From positions 1,054,001 through 1,118,000 of the forward strand of contig NZ_WIRE01000001.1 in NCBI RefSeq assembly GCF_009601165.1: a stretch of DNA of 64,000 nucleotides, read 5' to 3'. Below, in pieces: positions 55,474-64,000 of this stretch. The translations under genes were made by a program, and so were the position numbers. This stretch comes from Alcanivorax sediminis (GTDB lineage: Bacteria > Pseudomonadota > Gammaproteobacteria > Pseudomonadales > Alcanivoracaceae). Within the stretch, counting starts at the first letter, position 1. Each line of letters opens with the position of its first letter. Below the pieces are notes generated by a model, which saw only the letters and a program-made list of their open reading frames with translations, was not told the origin of the DNA and did no database searches.

Positions 55474-56211
55474 ATGATGACAGGCTGGAATCAACGCGGA
55501 CTGATGCTGGCCACGATACTGTGGCTGGCCTGTGAGCCTGCGCTGGCAGGGCCGGGCGGCACCATTGCCAAGGCAGCGTTTGAAACCTTCTGGGGTCGGG
55601 TGGCGCTGGGCGCCCTGACGATCATTTTTCTGCCGCTGATCCTGATGGTGCTGGTGCGGGAAAAGCTGGCCGAACGTCGCACACGCAAGGACCTGCGATT
55701 CATGACCGAGCGGGATCCCCGGTTCGACTGGCTGACCATCCAGCAGCGAGCCAAGGACTGCTTTCACCGGGTGCATTCCGGTTGGGAGAAGGAAGACCTG
55801 ACTCTGGTATCAGACTGGATGACCACCTGGTATTGGCAGAACCAGCAGCAGGTGTTTCTGGATAAATGGAAGCGCGAGGGGCTGGTTAATGTGTGCAATG
55901 TGAAGCGGATGGGCAAGATTCGTCCACTGTTGTTTGTGCATCGCAACCTCGGCCATGAGCATGAAGGCTCGCTGCTGGTGATTTCCATGACCGCTCACAT
56001 GCAGGATTACCTGGCCAAACGTGTCGGCGGCCAGGTGGTCGAGGGCAGCAAGCGCTACAAGGAAGTGGAAACCGTGTGGTCGTTTACCATGGACGGCGGT
56101 GACTGGAAAGTATCCGATATCGAGGAAGGCGGTGTATCACTGGCCTATGCCAAGCTGATCGGCGAGTTGCCCCCAATAGAGACGACACTCAATAGCGACC
56201 TGTCTGCGTAA
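55474..56211 (+). CDS. Tim44-domain membrane protein
   Basis: A 245-aa protein with a signal/anchor sequence (about 10-28), a second transmembrane helix (about 43-62) and a C-terminal Tim44-like/NTF2-fold domain (about 80-235; FDWLTIQQRAKDCFHRVHSGWEKED, TVWSFTMDGGDWKVSDIEEG in two pieces). Bacterial Tim44-domain proteins are membrane-attached and of uncertain role. GGAGG precedes ATG 55474 by five bases; ATG 55477 is adjacent. It is divergent from the HD-GYP gene. Confidence 0.8.
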   Translation: MMTGWNQRGLMLATILWLACEPALAGPGGTIAKAAFETFWGRVALGALTIIFLPLILMVLVREKLAERRTRKDLRFMTERDPRFDWLTIQQRAKDCFHRVHSGWEKEDLTLVSDWMTTWYWQNQQQVFLDKWKREGLVNVCNVKRMGKIRPLLFVHRNLGHEHEGSLLVISMTAHMQDYLAKRVGGQVVEGSKRYKEVETVWSFTMDGGDWKVSDIEEGGVSLAYAKLIGELPPIETTLNSDLSA

Positions 56212-56237
56212 AGCGGTCAGGCAGGCCGCACCGCCAG

Positions 56238-57266
56238 TCAATTTGCCTGTGGCACGGCGATTGGCTTGTCCATGAACAGGGCGACACGGATCAGGTCCAC
56301 ATACATCTGGTCCTTGCCCGCATGACTGAGCAGTGACACGCTGCTGCCATCGCGCAGATTGAGCTGGATCTGACTGTTCACAAAACTTCTCTGCCCTGTC
56401 GTCAGCAACTGGTTGAGTTGCAGCGACTCCACCTCCCGAAATTCAATGGGTTGCCCGTTTGCATCCAGCTGGATCTGCTGACGTTGGCGATCAATGCGAG
56501 CAGACCCGGTGGTGAACATCAGCACATACAGTCCGGCCAGTGCGAACGGGATGGAGACCATCAGGCTGTTGGAGAGCGTGTTCCAGGGCAGTTCGGCGAG
56601 TGGGGTGGAGGTGCTGAGCAGCGTATCGACCAGATAGTAGACGTCTACCGCCAGTGTGCCCTGCGGGGCAAGCAGGAAGGCCAGCCCCATGGCCGTAAGG
56701 GTGCTGCTGCGGGTAACGCCCAGTTGGTGGCGGTTGCGGGGCTTGATGCGGCCGGTAACAAAATTACTGGCATTGCTGAGCGGGGCCGTGGTGTGACGAA
56801 CCTGGCCTGGACTCAACTGTAATTGCGGGATCTCGTTCAGCTCGCTATTCCGCCAACGTTGTTCTTCCTTTGTCAGATGGTTGCTGCGCCCCGAGAGTGC
56901 CAGGCCAGCCATCACCACAAAAACCGCCAGCATAAAGCCATGGCCCACCCACTGACGTATCAGCGGCCGGTGAATGTGCTGCCCGGTTTTCTCAAGACCG
57001 GTAATGACGGTCGCCAGCTTTTCCCGGCTCTTGCTCAGGTGTCCGATCAGCCAGCGATCATGGTCGGATAGTCTGGGCTTGGCTTGCGTGCGTGCGATAT
57101 CTTCATCCATGGCCTGCAGTTTGGCTTTCTGGTTGGCGATATTTTCCTGCAGACTGACCTGCATATTTTGCTGGTGTTGCCAGCTGGTTCTGATTTGACT
57201 GGCAACTTTGCCGATTCCCAGCAAAACAAAGATCACAACCAGTAAACTGAAAATGCCTTTTTTCAT
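56238..57266 (-). CDS. Membrane protein of unknown function
   Basis: A 342-aa protein with an N-terminal helix (about 4-20), a coiled-coil stretch with a charged heptad pattern (about 25-95), and further transmembrane helices near 108-125, 190-210 and 235-255. A soluble C-terminal beta-rich domain (about 265-340) ends with INVASION-like ordinary strand patterns: QIQLNLRDGSSVSLLSH. No family is recognised. ATG 57266 is preceded by GGAC; ATG 57278 is an alternative. It converges on the Tim44-type gene. Confidence 0.6.
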   Translation of the reverse strand: MKKGIFSLLVVIFVLLGIGKVASQIRTSWQHQQNMQVSLQENIANQKAKLQAMDEDIARTQAKPRLSDHDRWLIGHLSKSREKLATVITGLEKTGQHIHRPLIRQWVGHGFMLAVFVVMAGLALSGRSNHLTKEEQRWRNSELNEIPQLQLSPGQVRHTTAPLSNASNFVTGRIKPRNRHQLGVTRSSTLTAMGLAFLLAPQGTLAVDVYYLVDTLLSTSTPLAELPWNTLSNSLMVSIPFALAGLYVLMFTTGSARIDRQRQQIQLDANGQPIEFREVESLQLNQLLTTGQRSFVNSQIQLNLRDGSSVSLLSHAGKDQMYVDLIRVALFMDKPIAVPQAN

Positions 57267-57373
57267 GGTGATGTCCAAAGCGGTCCATGCAGTCGTTCTG
57301 AAAAGAAGCGCGTATCATACAGCCTGTCAGCGTCGGCGACAGACCTGTCCGCTGAGCGAAGAGGAGGTTAGGC

Positions 57374-57595
57374 ATGGCGGGATCACAAGCTAACAACCCG
57401 TTGCACGGGATTACCCTGGAACGTGTTGTCACCGAACTGGTCGAGCATTATGGCTGGGAAGTACTGGGTGACGAGATTCGTATCAATTGTTTTCTCAAGG
57501 ACCCTTCCGTGAAGTCGAGCCTGAAGTTTCTGCGCAAGACTCCCTGGGCCAGGGAAAAGGTGGAGGCGCTTTACGTGGACACCTTTACCCGCTGA
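57374..57595 (+). CDS. VF530/DUF2132 DNA-binding-like protein
   Basis: A 73-aa protein matching the VF530 family (PF09905): [54 protein letters not shown], each motif continuous in the protein and separated by DEIR. The family has a structure but no firm function. GAGGAGG precedes the ATG. Its 3' end overlaps the convergent TetR gene by 11 bases. Confidence 0.88.
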   Translation: MAGSQANNPLHGITLERVVTELVEHYGWEVLGDEIRINCFLKDPSVKSSLKFLRKTPWAREKVEALYVDTFTR

Positions 57596-58229
57596 CCGTG
57601 GCAGGCTGCCGGTAAAAGTAGCGGGTCATCAGGGTAACCACCTCTTCGACAATTTCCTCATCCCGGTAATACGGCACCGGTTCCAGTAAGTGCCGCGACA
57701 GAATCGCGGTACAGGCGTGAAGTGCCACATAGATGGCCCGGTCCAGATCTTCTACCTGCAGGCGGTCACGCTGGCGGGATAAAAAGCGATGCATGGCCTC
57801 CAGTAGACGGCGCTCAAATTCCTTGCCTTCTGGCAGGGCGCTGAGGGCATGCTGGCTCTGGATAAGCATGCCGAGCAGGCTGTCATTCTGTCGGAAGTAC
57901 TGAATGCCCAGCGTGGCCCACAGTCGGGTGGAGTCTGCCACCGACGCTTCTCCGAGCCCTTCCAACAAGGCATTCAGGTGGCGGGTAAGGTCGTGCATGT
58001 GGGTTTGCAGCAGGGCGCTGAGCAGCGCCTGCTTGTGAGGAAAATACTGGTACAGGGTGGCAATGTTCACGTTGGCCTGCTCTGCCACCCGGTTGGTGGT
58101 CAGCGCATCCAGTCCGTGGGCCAGTATCAGCTCGCCGGTGGCAGCGATGATTCGCTCCACCGTCCGCCGGGCGCGGGGCTGGCTGGGCTGTTTCTTGAGT
58201 GAGCTTAATTGGAGGGGGAGTTCGGTCAT
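57585..58229 (-). CDS. TetR/AcrR-family regulator
   Basis: A 214-aa regulator. The HTH (about 20-65) contains [20 protein letters not shown] and [23 protein letters not shown]. The ligand domain is all-helical with Cys in HACTAIL. It is divergent from the MpaB-type oxygenase gene, with a CCAAGT-type palindrome between them; it probably represses that gene and itself in response to a lipid-like ligand. Confidence 0.9.
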   Translation of the reverse strand: MTELPLQLSSLKKQPSQPRARRTVERIIAATGELILAHGLDALTTNRVAEQANVNIATLYQYFPHKQALLSALLQTHMHDLTRHLNALLEGLGEASVADSTRLWATLGIQYFRQNDSLLGMLIQSQHALSALPEGKEFERRLLEAMHRFLSRQRDRLQVEDLDRAIYVALHACTAILSRHLLEPVPYYRDEEIVEEVVTLMTRYFYRQPATVSG

Positions 58230-58244
58230 AAAACCAAGTATTAA

Positions 58245-58260
58245 CCAAGTGATTGCTTGG
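58245..58260. promoter_or_regulatory. Candidate TetR operator CCAAG-N6-CTTGG
   Basis: CCAAGTGATTGCTTGG lies 15 bases upstream of the TetR start and 40 upstream of the oxygenase start. An extra AACCAAGT half-site lies beside it at about 58232. Confidence 0.65.
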
Positions 58261-58300
58261 ATTATGGTCGGTTAACAGCAAACTGCAAGAGATCCCCATC

Positions 58301-59419
58301 ATGAACGCACCTGCAGCCATCGTGTCCCCACAAGACCAACCGGGCTGGGAAGCCCAATATTCAGACAGGGTGATGGATCGCATGCGCTATACCTGTGATC
58401 CGCTGGCCGATGCGGTGGCGACCCGTATAAAGCGTGGCCGTCCGGCGCAGATGCTGGATGAGGTGTATGCCCGGGCGAAGAGTGAAGGCGGGGTGTTCTC
58501 GGATTATGTGGATCACTGCCACACGATTCCGTCCTGGGTGGACTGGCAGCAGGTTGAGCATGCTGCGCGCGTCAATCTTGGCTTTGCCAATGTGCGTTCC
58601 ATTGCCCTGTTGGTCAGCAGCCTGGTGGAAGGTTATTCACTGAGCAAGGCCACCCATGTGCTGGTGGCCACCGGGCGCCTGCATCAGGACGTACTGCGCC
58701 GTGTCTACGAGACCTCGCAGATGACCCACAACATGAATGTACCGGGCGGGCTGCGCCCTGGTGCCGAGGGGCATCGCACCGTCATGGAGGTGCGTTTGCT
58801 GCATGCCATGGTGCGCAAGTACCTGCGGGCGCAGGGCTGGGATACGAGTCTCTACGATGAGCCAATCAACCAGGAAGACATGGCCTTCACCGTGATCGAA
58901 TTTGATTATCTTGCCCAACGAGGGATGGAGCGCATGGGCGCTGCACTCAATGCCGACGACAAGGCTGCGAGCCATCATCTGTGGCGTTTCATGGCCCATC
59001 TCAATGGTGTCTGTGAAGAGATGCTCACCGACTCGCTGGATGAGGAAATCTATCAGTACCAGCGCATCCGCGAGCGCCAGTACAGTCCCAATGAAGAGGG
59101 ACGCATGCTGGCCCAGGCAGTGATCACCGCACTGGCACGGCAGCCGCCCTTCCATCTCTCTGAGGAATTGTTGTTCGAGCTGAGTCGTATCTGTCTTGGG
59201 GATGAACTGGCTGATGTGTATGAGTTACCACGCAGCGCGTTCTGGTGGCGTGCGGTGATGGCCTACAAGGGGATGAACAAGCTGGCGGCGTTCTCCCATT
59301 ACCATGTGCCTGGGGCGGCAAGGGCAAGCGAAGCCATGAACATCCGCATGCTTCGCAGGGCATTACGCAAGAACTTGCCCGAGGATCCAGGCAAGCGAGC
59401 GTTTCGGCATATTTCTTGA
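58301..59419 (+). CDS. MpaB/Lcp-type oxygenase-like protein (DUF2236)
   Basis: A 372-aa protein of the PF09995 family, which includes latex-clearing protein (a b-type haem oxygenase) and the fungal oxygenase MpaB. Conserved features are SLVEGYSLSKATHVLVATGR, RRVYETSQMTHNMN, and the helix with LLHAMVRKYLRAQGWD followed by PINQEDMAFTV, where the conserved His/Arg/Thr residues sit near the haem in Lcp. The substrate may be an isoprenoid or fatty alcohol; this is inference. ATG 58301 begins a region the family normally shows; GAGATCC precedes it. Confidence 0.78.
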   Translation: MNAPAAIVSPQDQPGWEAQYSDRVMDRMRYTCDPLADAVATRIKRGRPAQMLDEVYARAKSEGGVFSDYVDHCHTIPSWVDWQQVEHAARVNLGFANVRSIALLVSSLVEGYSLSKATHVLVATGRLHQDVLRRVYETSQMTHNMNVPGGLRPGAEGHRTVMEVRLLHAMVRKYLRAQGWDTSLYDEPINQEDMAFTVIEFDYLAQRGMERMGAALNADDKAASHHLWRFMAHLNGVCEEMLTDSLDEEIYQYQRIRERQYSPNEEGRMLAQAVITALARQPPFHLSEELLFELSRICLGDELADVYELPRSAFWWRAVMAYKGMNKLAAFSHYHVPGAARASEAMNIRMLRRALRKNLPEDPGKRAFRHIS

Positions 59420-59513
59420 GCATTGGGCCGTGGGTGCCTGAGTCGCTCCCATGCCATCATGCCGCAGGCGTTGATGGCATCAGCTGCCTTTCGCCATTGG
59501 CCTTGTTCGTCGT

Positions 59514-60467
59514 TCAAATCGCGGAAGCGAGGTTTGAAGGTGTGCATCCGGGAGAGAAGATCCGGTTCAGAAAGTCCAGCTGTTGAGAGATCACATCGGT
59601 GAAGACGGGTTCGAAGTAAGGCTCGAAGTGGTTGGCGTCGATACTTGCCAGGGTCAGGTTGGGGTTGCCGACAGCATGAATGGCGCTTTCCACGAAAGGG
59701 GCAACGGAATCGTTACTCGCGCCCAGCAGCAGGGTGGGAATGCGAATGTTCTTGAGATGTCTCACCGGGCGGTAGGGCCCCATGGTCAGCAGTGACCTTG
59801 CTGCGACGCGGTTATCGTAGCGCCACCCCATACTGATTTCCGCCAGCGTGAGCGCCTTGTTGGCATCATCACGATCCATGGAAGAAAACCCGCCTCGTTC
59901 GCTGACTACGGGGAGATACAGAGGGTGGCCTGGTTTGAGAAGATCGGCCAGGGCGTAAACCCCAAAGCGCAACAGCCGCGTCAAGGGCACGGCTTTTACT
60001 GCAGCAAGGCCATCGAGCATGGGGACCTGGGCGATGGCGCCAGCCAGCTCCGGGTGTTCCGCTGCCAGCTGCACTGCATGGCCGCCGCCAAATGAGGTGC
60101 CCCACAGCACGATACGTCTGGGATCGATGCCTTCCTGGCTTTTCAGGAAGGCCAGTGCGGCATCGCCATCAACTACCCGCTGGTGGGCGGAAATGACCTG
60201 ACGGGGCATCCCTGCGCTGTCTCCCCAGCCGCGGTAATCGAACGACATCACGGCATAGCCCGCACGAGTGAACTCCTCGACGTACGAAGCCGTCATTGCA
60301 TCCTGAATGCCTCCCCAGCCGTGCAGCATGAGAATAGCTGGCAATGATTCATCGCACGCTTTTGCCGGTCGGTGAAGCGTGGCGGCACACCAGGTGCCGG
60401 CCGAGTAGAAGCCGGTTCGACGACTCAAACAGGTTAGCTCTTTGGGGCTGTATCTCAGGGTATCCAT
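59514..60467 (-). CDS. Alpha/beta hydrolase
   Basis: A 317-aa serine hydrolase of the alpha/beta fold. The oxyanion region is HGWGGIQDAM, the nucleophile elbow GTSFGGGHAVQLAA (Ser near 145), a likely catalytic Asp is in LGASNDSVAP and the His in DANHFEPY. It resembles YcjY/dienelactone-type hydrolases acting on esters or lactones. ATG 60467 follows GAGGACGCT. It is divergent from a TetR regulator, with two identical operator-like palindromes in the gap. Confidence 0.88.
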   Translation of the reverse strand: MDTLRYSPKELTCLSRRTGFYSAGTWCAATLHRPAKACDESLPAILMLHGWGGIQDAMTASYVEEFTRAGYAVMSFDYRGWGDSAGMPRQVISAHQRVVDGDAALAFLKSQEGIDPRRIVLWGTSFGGGHAVQLAAEHPELAGAIAQVPMLDGLAAVKAVPLTRLLRFGVYALADLLKPGHPLYLPVVSERGGFSSMDRDDANKALTLAEISMGWRYDNRVAARSLLTMGPYRPVRHLKNIRIPTLLLGASNDSVAPFVESAIHAVGNPNLTLASIDANHFEPYFEPVFTDVISQQLDFLNRIFSPGCTPSNLASAI

Positions 60468-60482
60468 AGCGTCCTCAATCAT

Positions 60483-60534
60483 TCTTGTATGTCATTCAAG
60501 AGAAAAGGCTATCATTCTTGAATAGAATACAAGA
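60483..60534. promoter_or_regulatory. Twin TetR operators TCTTG-N9-CAAGA
   Basis: Two identical-arm inverted repeats with identical spacing: 60483-60501 and 60516-60534, 33 bases apart. The second overlaps the TetR start codon and the first abuts the hydrolase leader, so one repressor could control both divergent genes. Confidence 0.75.
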
Positions 60535-61109
60535 TGACTGTGCAGACTCAGGGAGGGCGCCCCTTGGCCAAGAACAAGCGGGATATTGATTTGAAGGTGA
60601 AGCGGGACGAGTTGGAGGTAGTGGCCAGTCGATTGTTTCTGTCATTGGGGTATGAAGGCACCTCTATGAACATGATTGCCCGTGAGTTGGGGGTCGCCCC
60701 CAATACGTTGTACTGGTACTACGCTAGCAAGGACGAATTGTTGGTGGGTGTGCTCAATCGCCAAATGTCCGCGTCGCTTGCCCGGTTGCCTGACATAGCG
60801 GACACGTCGCTTGCCGACAAGTTGGAGTGGGCGTTGAACGAGTTCGAGGAAAGTCGGGAGTTGGTCGGCACCGTCCATGCCAGGCTGGAGCAGTCGGCGG
60901 TTATTCATCAGTGGCACGAGCAGTTTCATGCTTTTGTTGAGGTGGCGGTGTCAGAGGCTCTGCAAATGGATGGGGTGAGCAGGGAACGAGCGTCAATGCT
61001 GGCTACCGTGGGCACTTTTGTTGTTGAAGGGTTGTTGGTGCACCCGCACAGCCAGCAACAACGGGATGCGATTTTCCAGTGGTTTGCCGAGAGTACCCGT
61101 GCCGGTTGA
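60534..61109 (+). CDS. TetR/AcrR-family regulator
   Basis: A 191-aa regulator. The HTH (about 22-70) includes ELEVVASRLFLSLGYEGTSM and IARELGVAPNTLYWYYASKDELL. The start ATG lies within the second operator copy, indicating tight autorepression. It probably controls the divergent alpha/beta hydrolase and perhaps the MBL and PF10118 genes downstream. Confidence 0.9.
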   Translation: MTVQTQGGRPLAKNKRDIDLKVKRDELEVVASRLFLSLGYEGTSMNMIARELGVAPNTLYWYYASKDELLVGVLNRQMSASLARLPDIADTSLADKLEWALNEFEESRELVGTVHARLEQSAVIHQWHEQFHAFVEVAVSEALQMDGVSRERASMLATVGTFVVEGLLVHPHSQQQRDAIFQWFAESTRAG

Positions 61110-61193
61110 AGGCTTGCCACTTTGGTCTGCTGTGGGGGCAGAGTTCCCTGGGGTTATAGTGAAAAGACACCGCCCTTTTTTCAGGAATCACGC

Positions 61194-62150
61194 ATGCCTT
61201 TTCAGAAGTATCACGCATTACCGTTCGGCATTACCCGCATCGATACGGCCATGGTGCATGAGGAGCTGGCCGCCTGCTATCTGATGGAGGCAGGCGATGA
61301 GTGCGCCATCATTGAAGCCGGTACCCACAATACCGTGCCCATCATTCTCGCTCTGCTGGACGAGAAGGGGATTAGCCGGGATGCGGTGAAATATGTCATT
61401 CCCACCCATGTGCATCTCGATCATGCCGGGGGCGTGGGTGGGCTGATGCAGGCGTTGCCCCAGGCCAGCCTGCTGATTCATCCCCGTGGCGCACGGCATA
61501 TGATTGATCCATCGAAACTGAAAGCAGGCGCCACTGCGGTGTATGGAGAAGACACGTTTGCCCGGATCTATGGTGACGTGATTCCGGTGGACGAGCGTCG
61601 GGTGCGCATCATGCACGACGGTGACAGCGTGAGGCTGGCGGATCGCGAGCTGGTGTTCTACGACACCCCGGGTCATGCCCGTCATCATTTCTGTGTCTTT
61701 GATCCTCTGTCGAAGGGTATTTTCACTGGCGATACCTTCGGCCTGTCCTACCCTTCACTGGTGACCGAAAAAGGCCCCTTCATTTTGCCCACCACCACCC
61801 CGGTGCAGTTCGACCCGGAGGCGCTGAAGCGCTCCATCCGAAGATTGCTGGCATTGAATCCTGAGCGCATGTTCCTGACCCATTACGGAATGCTCGAGAA
61901 CCCTGAGAAACCGGGCGAGCGGCTGCTGGCCATGGTGGACGACTATGTGGCTCTGGCTGAAAAGGCCGCACAGGAAGGGCCGGCCGATTTGCTGCTACGG
62001 CTGGAATCCGCCCTGCAGGCATACCTGTTTGCCAAGGCTCGCGACCATGGTGTTACCTTGTCGGAGGAGGCGCTGCAGGAGGCGCTGGGGTTTGATATCA
62101 ACCTTAACAGTCAGGGACTGATGGTCTGGATTGAGCAACAACACACCTGA
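61194..62150 (+). CDS. MBL-fold metallo-hydrolase
   Basis: A 318-aa metallo-beta-lactamase-fold hydrolase. The signature THVHLDHAGG (near 90), a third His in DTPGHARHHF, the Asp in FTGDTFG and the His in LTHYG complete a dinuclear metal site. The C-terminal helical part (about 245-318) resembles glyoxalase-II-like extensions. The substrate is unknown. ATG 61194 is preceded by CAGGAATCACGC; the frame could begin at 61122. Confidence 0.87.
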   Translation: MPFQKYHALPFGITRIDTAMVHEELAACYLMEAGDECAIIEAGTHNTVPIILALLDEKGISRDAVKYVIPTHVHLDHAGGVGGLMQALPQASLLIHPRGARHMIDPSKLKAGATAVYGEDTFARIYGDVIPVDERRVRIMHDGDSVRLADRELVFYDTPGHARHHFCVFDPLSKGIFTGDTFGLSYPSLVTEKGPFILPTTTPVQFDPEALKRSIRRLLALNPERMFLTHYGMLENPEKPGERLLAMVDDYVALAEKAAQEGPADLLLRLESALQAYLFAKARDHGVTLSEEALQEALGFDINLNSQGLMVWIEQQHT

Positions 62151-62296
62151 GAGACTGGATGCTGTGTCCCCTTTGGGCTCCGGCCCAAAATGATCGGCGA
62201 ATGACGCGACATGACCTCGAGTGGGCCGTGCAGGCAGGGCATATTGCCTGAAGACAGTATTTATTCCGGCCCGCACAACAACAGCGAGGAGGCTCC

Positions 62297-63127
62297 ATGA
62301 CCGCACAAGCCCGCCTGCACAAGGCCATCGATATTACGGTGCGCAAGCTATCCTTGCGGCCCAGCATTCACATTGACCGCCATTTTCACAGCGGCGACCC
62401 GTTCCTGAGTGCGTTCTTTGCCGCCATGAGCAGTGTGTTCCCGGACGGCGAGCGTTTCTTCATCGACTCTGTGCGTCATTACCAGAAGCAGCTGAACGAT
62501 CCGGAACTGGTGTTACAGGTACGCCGCTTCATCGGCCAGGAGGCCCACCATGGGCAGGAGCATGAAGCGTTCAATCAGTGGCTGACGGACAAGGGCTACC
62601 CGGTCGGTGAGACGCTGCGTCGTCTGGCTGAGGGTCTGACCGCGGCACGCCAGCGCCTGTCGGCACGCCAGCAGCTGGCCATGACGCTGGCGCTGGAGCA
62701 CTTCACTGCCATCATGGCCAACCAGTTCCTGACCATGCCGGAACTGTCAGAGCAGATGCATCCGGAGATTCGTGAACTGTTCATCTGGCATGCCGTGGAA
62801 GAAACCGAGCACAAGGCTGTGGCATTCGATGTCTACCAGACCGTGGATGGAGGTTACTGGAACCGGGTGATGATTATGTTGCAGGTGACCCTGCTGTTCT
62901 GGCTTGCCATCACCCGGATCACCTGGCGCAACCTGAAAAGCGAAGGCAACGCTTCGTTCGGGCGCATGATGCGAGGCTACTGGTGGCTGCTGGCCCAACC
63001 GGGACCGCTGCGCAAGCTGTTGCCGGAGTACCTGGATTATTTCCGCCCGGGATTTCACCCCTGGGATCAGGATAACCGCGAACTGATCCGGCCATTGCAG
63101 GACAGCATGGCCAAATATGAGGTATAA
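62297..63127 (+). CDS. PF10118 metal-dependent hydrolase (second copy)
   Basis: A 276-aa paralogue of the gene at 48786. It shares FPDGERFFIDSVRHYQ, QEAHHGQEHEAFN, LALEHFTAIMA, WHAVEETEHKAVAFDVY and the FHPWDQDNRELI ending, so the metal-site residues are all conserved. A hydrophobic stretch (about 195-215) may associate with the membrane. GCGAGGAGGC is a strong ribosome-binding site. It lies about 145 bases after the MBL gene. A terminator follows. Confidence 0.88.
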   Translation: MTAQARLHKAIDITVRKLSLRPSIHIDRHFHSGDPFLSAFFAAMSSVFPDGERFFIDSVRHYQKQLNDPELVLQVRRFIGQEAHHGQEHEAFNQWLTDKGYPVGETLRRLAEGLTAARQRLSARQQLAMTLALEHFTAIMANQFLTMPELSEQMHPEIRELFIWHAVEETEHKAVAFDVYQTVDGGYWNRVMIMLQVTLLFWLAITRITWRNLKSEGNASFGRMMRGYWWLLAQPGPLRKLLPEYLDYFRPGFHPWDQDNRELIRPLQDSMAKYEV

Positions 63128-63170
63128 CAGGTGCACAGGCCATCGGTGTGCGCTACACATCATTGCTTGT

Positions 63171-63196
63171 AAAGCCCGCTCCGGCGGGCTTTTTTG
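63171..63196 (+). terminator. Rho-independent terminator
   Basis: AAAGCCCGC-TCC-GGCGGGCTTTTTT lies 43 bases after the second PF10118 stop. Confidence 0.92.
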
Positions 63197-63261
63197 TGCG
63201 CCTCTGTGGTCGGCGGGCGTTGCTATACTGTGGTCCCCATTCTTTCCAGAGCAGGTTTTTT

Positions 63262-64000
63262 ATGCGCGGCATGAGCCATGACATTACCCCCAAGCCCATG
63301 GACTGGTCCGTGCTGAAAACCCTGTTTCCCTACCTGCTGGAATTCCGGGCACGTATCGCCCTGGCGGTGGTTTGCCTGGTGCTGGCCAAACTGGCCAGTG
63401 TTGGCCTGCCTTTTATTCTCAAGCACATTGTTGATGATCTGGATGCGGAGGGCGCCAGTCAGCTGATTACCCTGCCATTGGGATTATTGTTGGCCTACGG
63501 GGTCGTGCGCTTTTCCAATGTGCTGTTCGGCGAGTTGCGAGACACCCTGTTTGGCCGCGTTACCGAGCGCGCCATGCGCAGGGTGGGGCTGAAAGTGTTT
63601 CGCCACCTTCACGCGCTGGATCTGGATTTTCATCTCAACCGGCGTACCGGTGGCCTGTCCCGGGATATTGAAAGGGGCACCAATGGCATCAGTTTTCTGC
63701 TCCGTTTCATGGTCTTCAATATTCTTCCCACTCTGCTGGAAATCGGCATGGTGATCGGCCTGTTGCTGTGGAACTACGATGCCTGGTTTGCGGCGATCGT
63801 GACGGTGTCGGTGGCGGCCTATGTGGGCTTTTCCGTGTATGCCACCGAGTGGCGGCTTGCGTTTATTCGTGAGGCCAATCAGGCGGAATCCTCCAGCAGT
63901 ACCCGTGCTATCGACAGCCTGCTCAATTACGAAACGGTGAAGTATTTCATCAACGAAAACTTTGAAGCGGACAACTACGACGAGAACCTGGCGCGCTGGG
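63262..64000 (+). CDS. ATM1-type ABC exporter (5' part only)
   Basis: Runs off the window after 246 codons. The visible part is the transmembrane domain of an ABC exporter of the ATM1/HMT1 (heavy metal tolerance, Fe-S/glutathione complex) type: the first helices (FPYLLEFRARIALAVVCLVL), the conserved FHLNRRTGGLSRDIERGTNGISFLL split across the intracellular loop, and SLLNYETVKYFINENFE. These are typical of bacterial Atm1 homologues that export glutathione-bound compounds. The nucleotide-binding domain lies beyond the window. ATG 63262 follows AGCAGG; ATG 63271 is an alternative. Confidence 0.88.
   Translation, partial: MRGMSHDITPKPMDWSVLKTLFPYLLEFRARIALAVVCLVLAKLASVGLPFILKHIVDDLDAEGASQLITLPLGLLLAYGVVRFSNVLFGELRDTLFGRVTERAMRRVGLKVFRHLHALDLDFHLNRRTGGLSRDIERGTNGISFLLRFMVFNILPTLLEIGMVIGLLLWNYDAWFAAIVTVSVAAYVGFSVYATEWRLAFIREANQAESSSSTRAIDSLLNYETVKYFINENFEADNYDENLARW

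Overview
The window is about 64 kb of chromosomal sequence from a GC-rich, free-living gammaproteobacterium. Gene content fits a marine, lipid- or hydrocarbon-using genus such as Alcanivorax: two PF10118 metal-dependent hydrolases, an MpaB/Lcp-type oxygenase, several SDR and ADH enzymes, a 7TMR-DISM kinase, a GlyGly-CTERM surface protein and REP-like GTAGGAGC repeats. The genus is inferred from gene families; no rRNA or tRNA gene is present to confirm it.

Layout. 1-4.4 kb: a heavy-metal RND efflux pair (adaptor plus permease). 4.4-5.1 kb: non-coding DNA with several inverted repeats. 5.1-8.4 kb: an AT-rich island built of integron-type gene cassettes: an Mrr-like endonuclease followed by a clear attC site, then a 5'-nucleotidase, a HAM1/RdgB-like protein and a SIR2-like NADase. 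8.4-11 kb: a cupin protein, an OmpV/MipA porin-like protein, a truncated UspA remnant and a scattered short repeat. 11-15.9 kb: LysR with a divergent NAD(P)-binding protein, small proteins, an ADH and a PPC-repeat lipoprotein. 15.9-25 kb: a beta-helix GlyGly-CTERM protein, a 2OG oxygenase, a secreted haem-motif protein with a poly-G frameshift, an ADH, and a MerR regulator with a SoxR-like operator. 25-34 kb: signalling genes (hybrid kinase; SpoIIAA-like protein, 7TMR-DISM kinase and response regulator), a dicarboxylate-type symporter and DUF genes. 34-40 kb: a giant Ig/TSP3/OmpA fusion protein behind a perfect CRP-type site. 40-50 kb: katG, SDR and TetR, a coiled-coil lipoprotein, cho with a candidate LexA box, a Cache-like protein, a PF10118 hydrolase and an AraC regulator. 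50-57 kb: an orphan tyrosine integrase with eroded active-site residues and a large sensor/HD-GYP protein. 57-64 kb: two TetR circuits with visible operators, an MpaB-like oxygenase, an alpha/beta hydrolase, an MBL hydrolase, a second PF10118 protein, and the start of an ABC exporter that runs off the window.

The most interesting region is 5.1-8.4 kb. HAM1-like plus SIR2-like proteins are the sensor/effector pair of the Kongming anti-phage system as I recall it (KomB/KomC, responding to dITP and depleting NAD+). Here the usual deaminase partner is absent and a HAD-type 5'-nucleotidase takes its place. The HAM1 protein has lost residues expected for catalysis (VEDT to VEHT, SHR to SMR) and so looks like a nucleotide sensor. 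The genes sit between intact and degenerate attC-like hairpins, with no integron integrase in the window. I propose a cassette-borne, Kongming-like variant; this is inference from sequence and untested.
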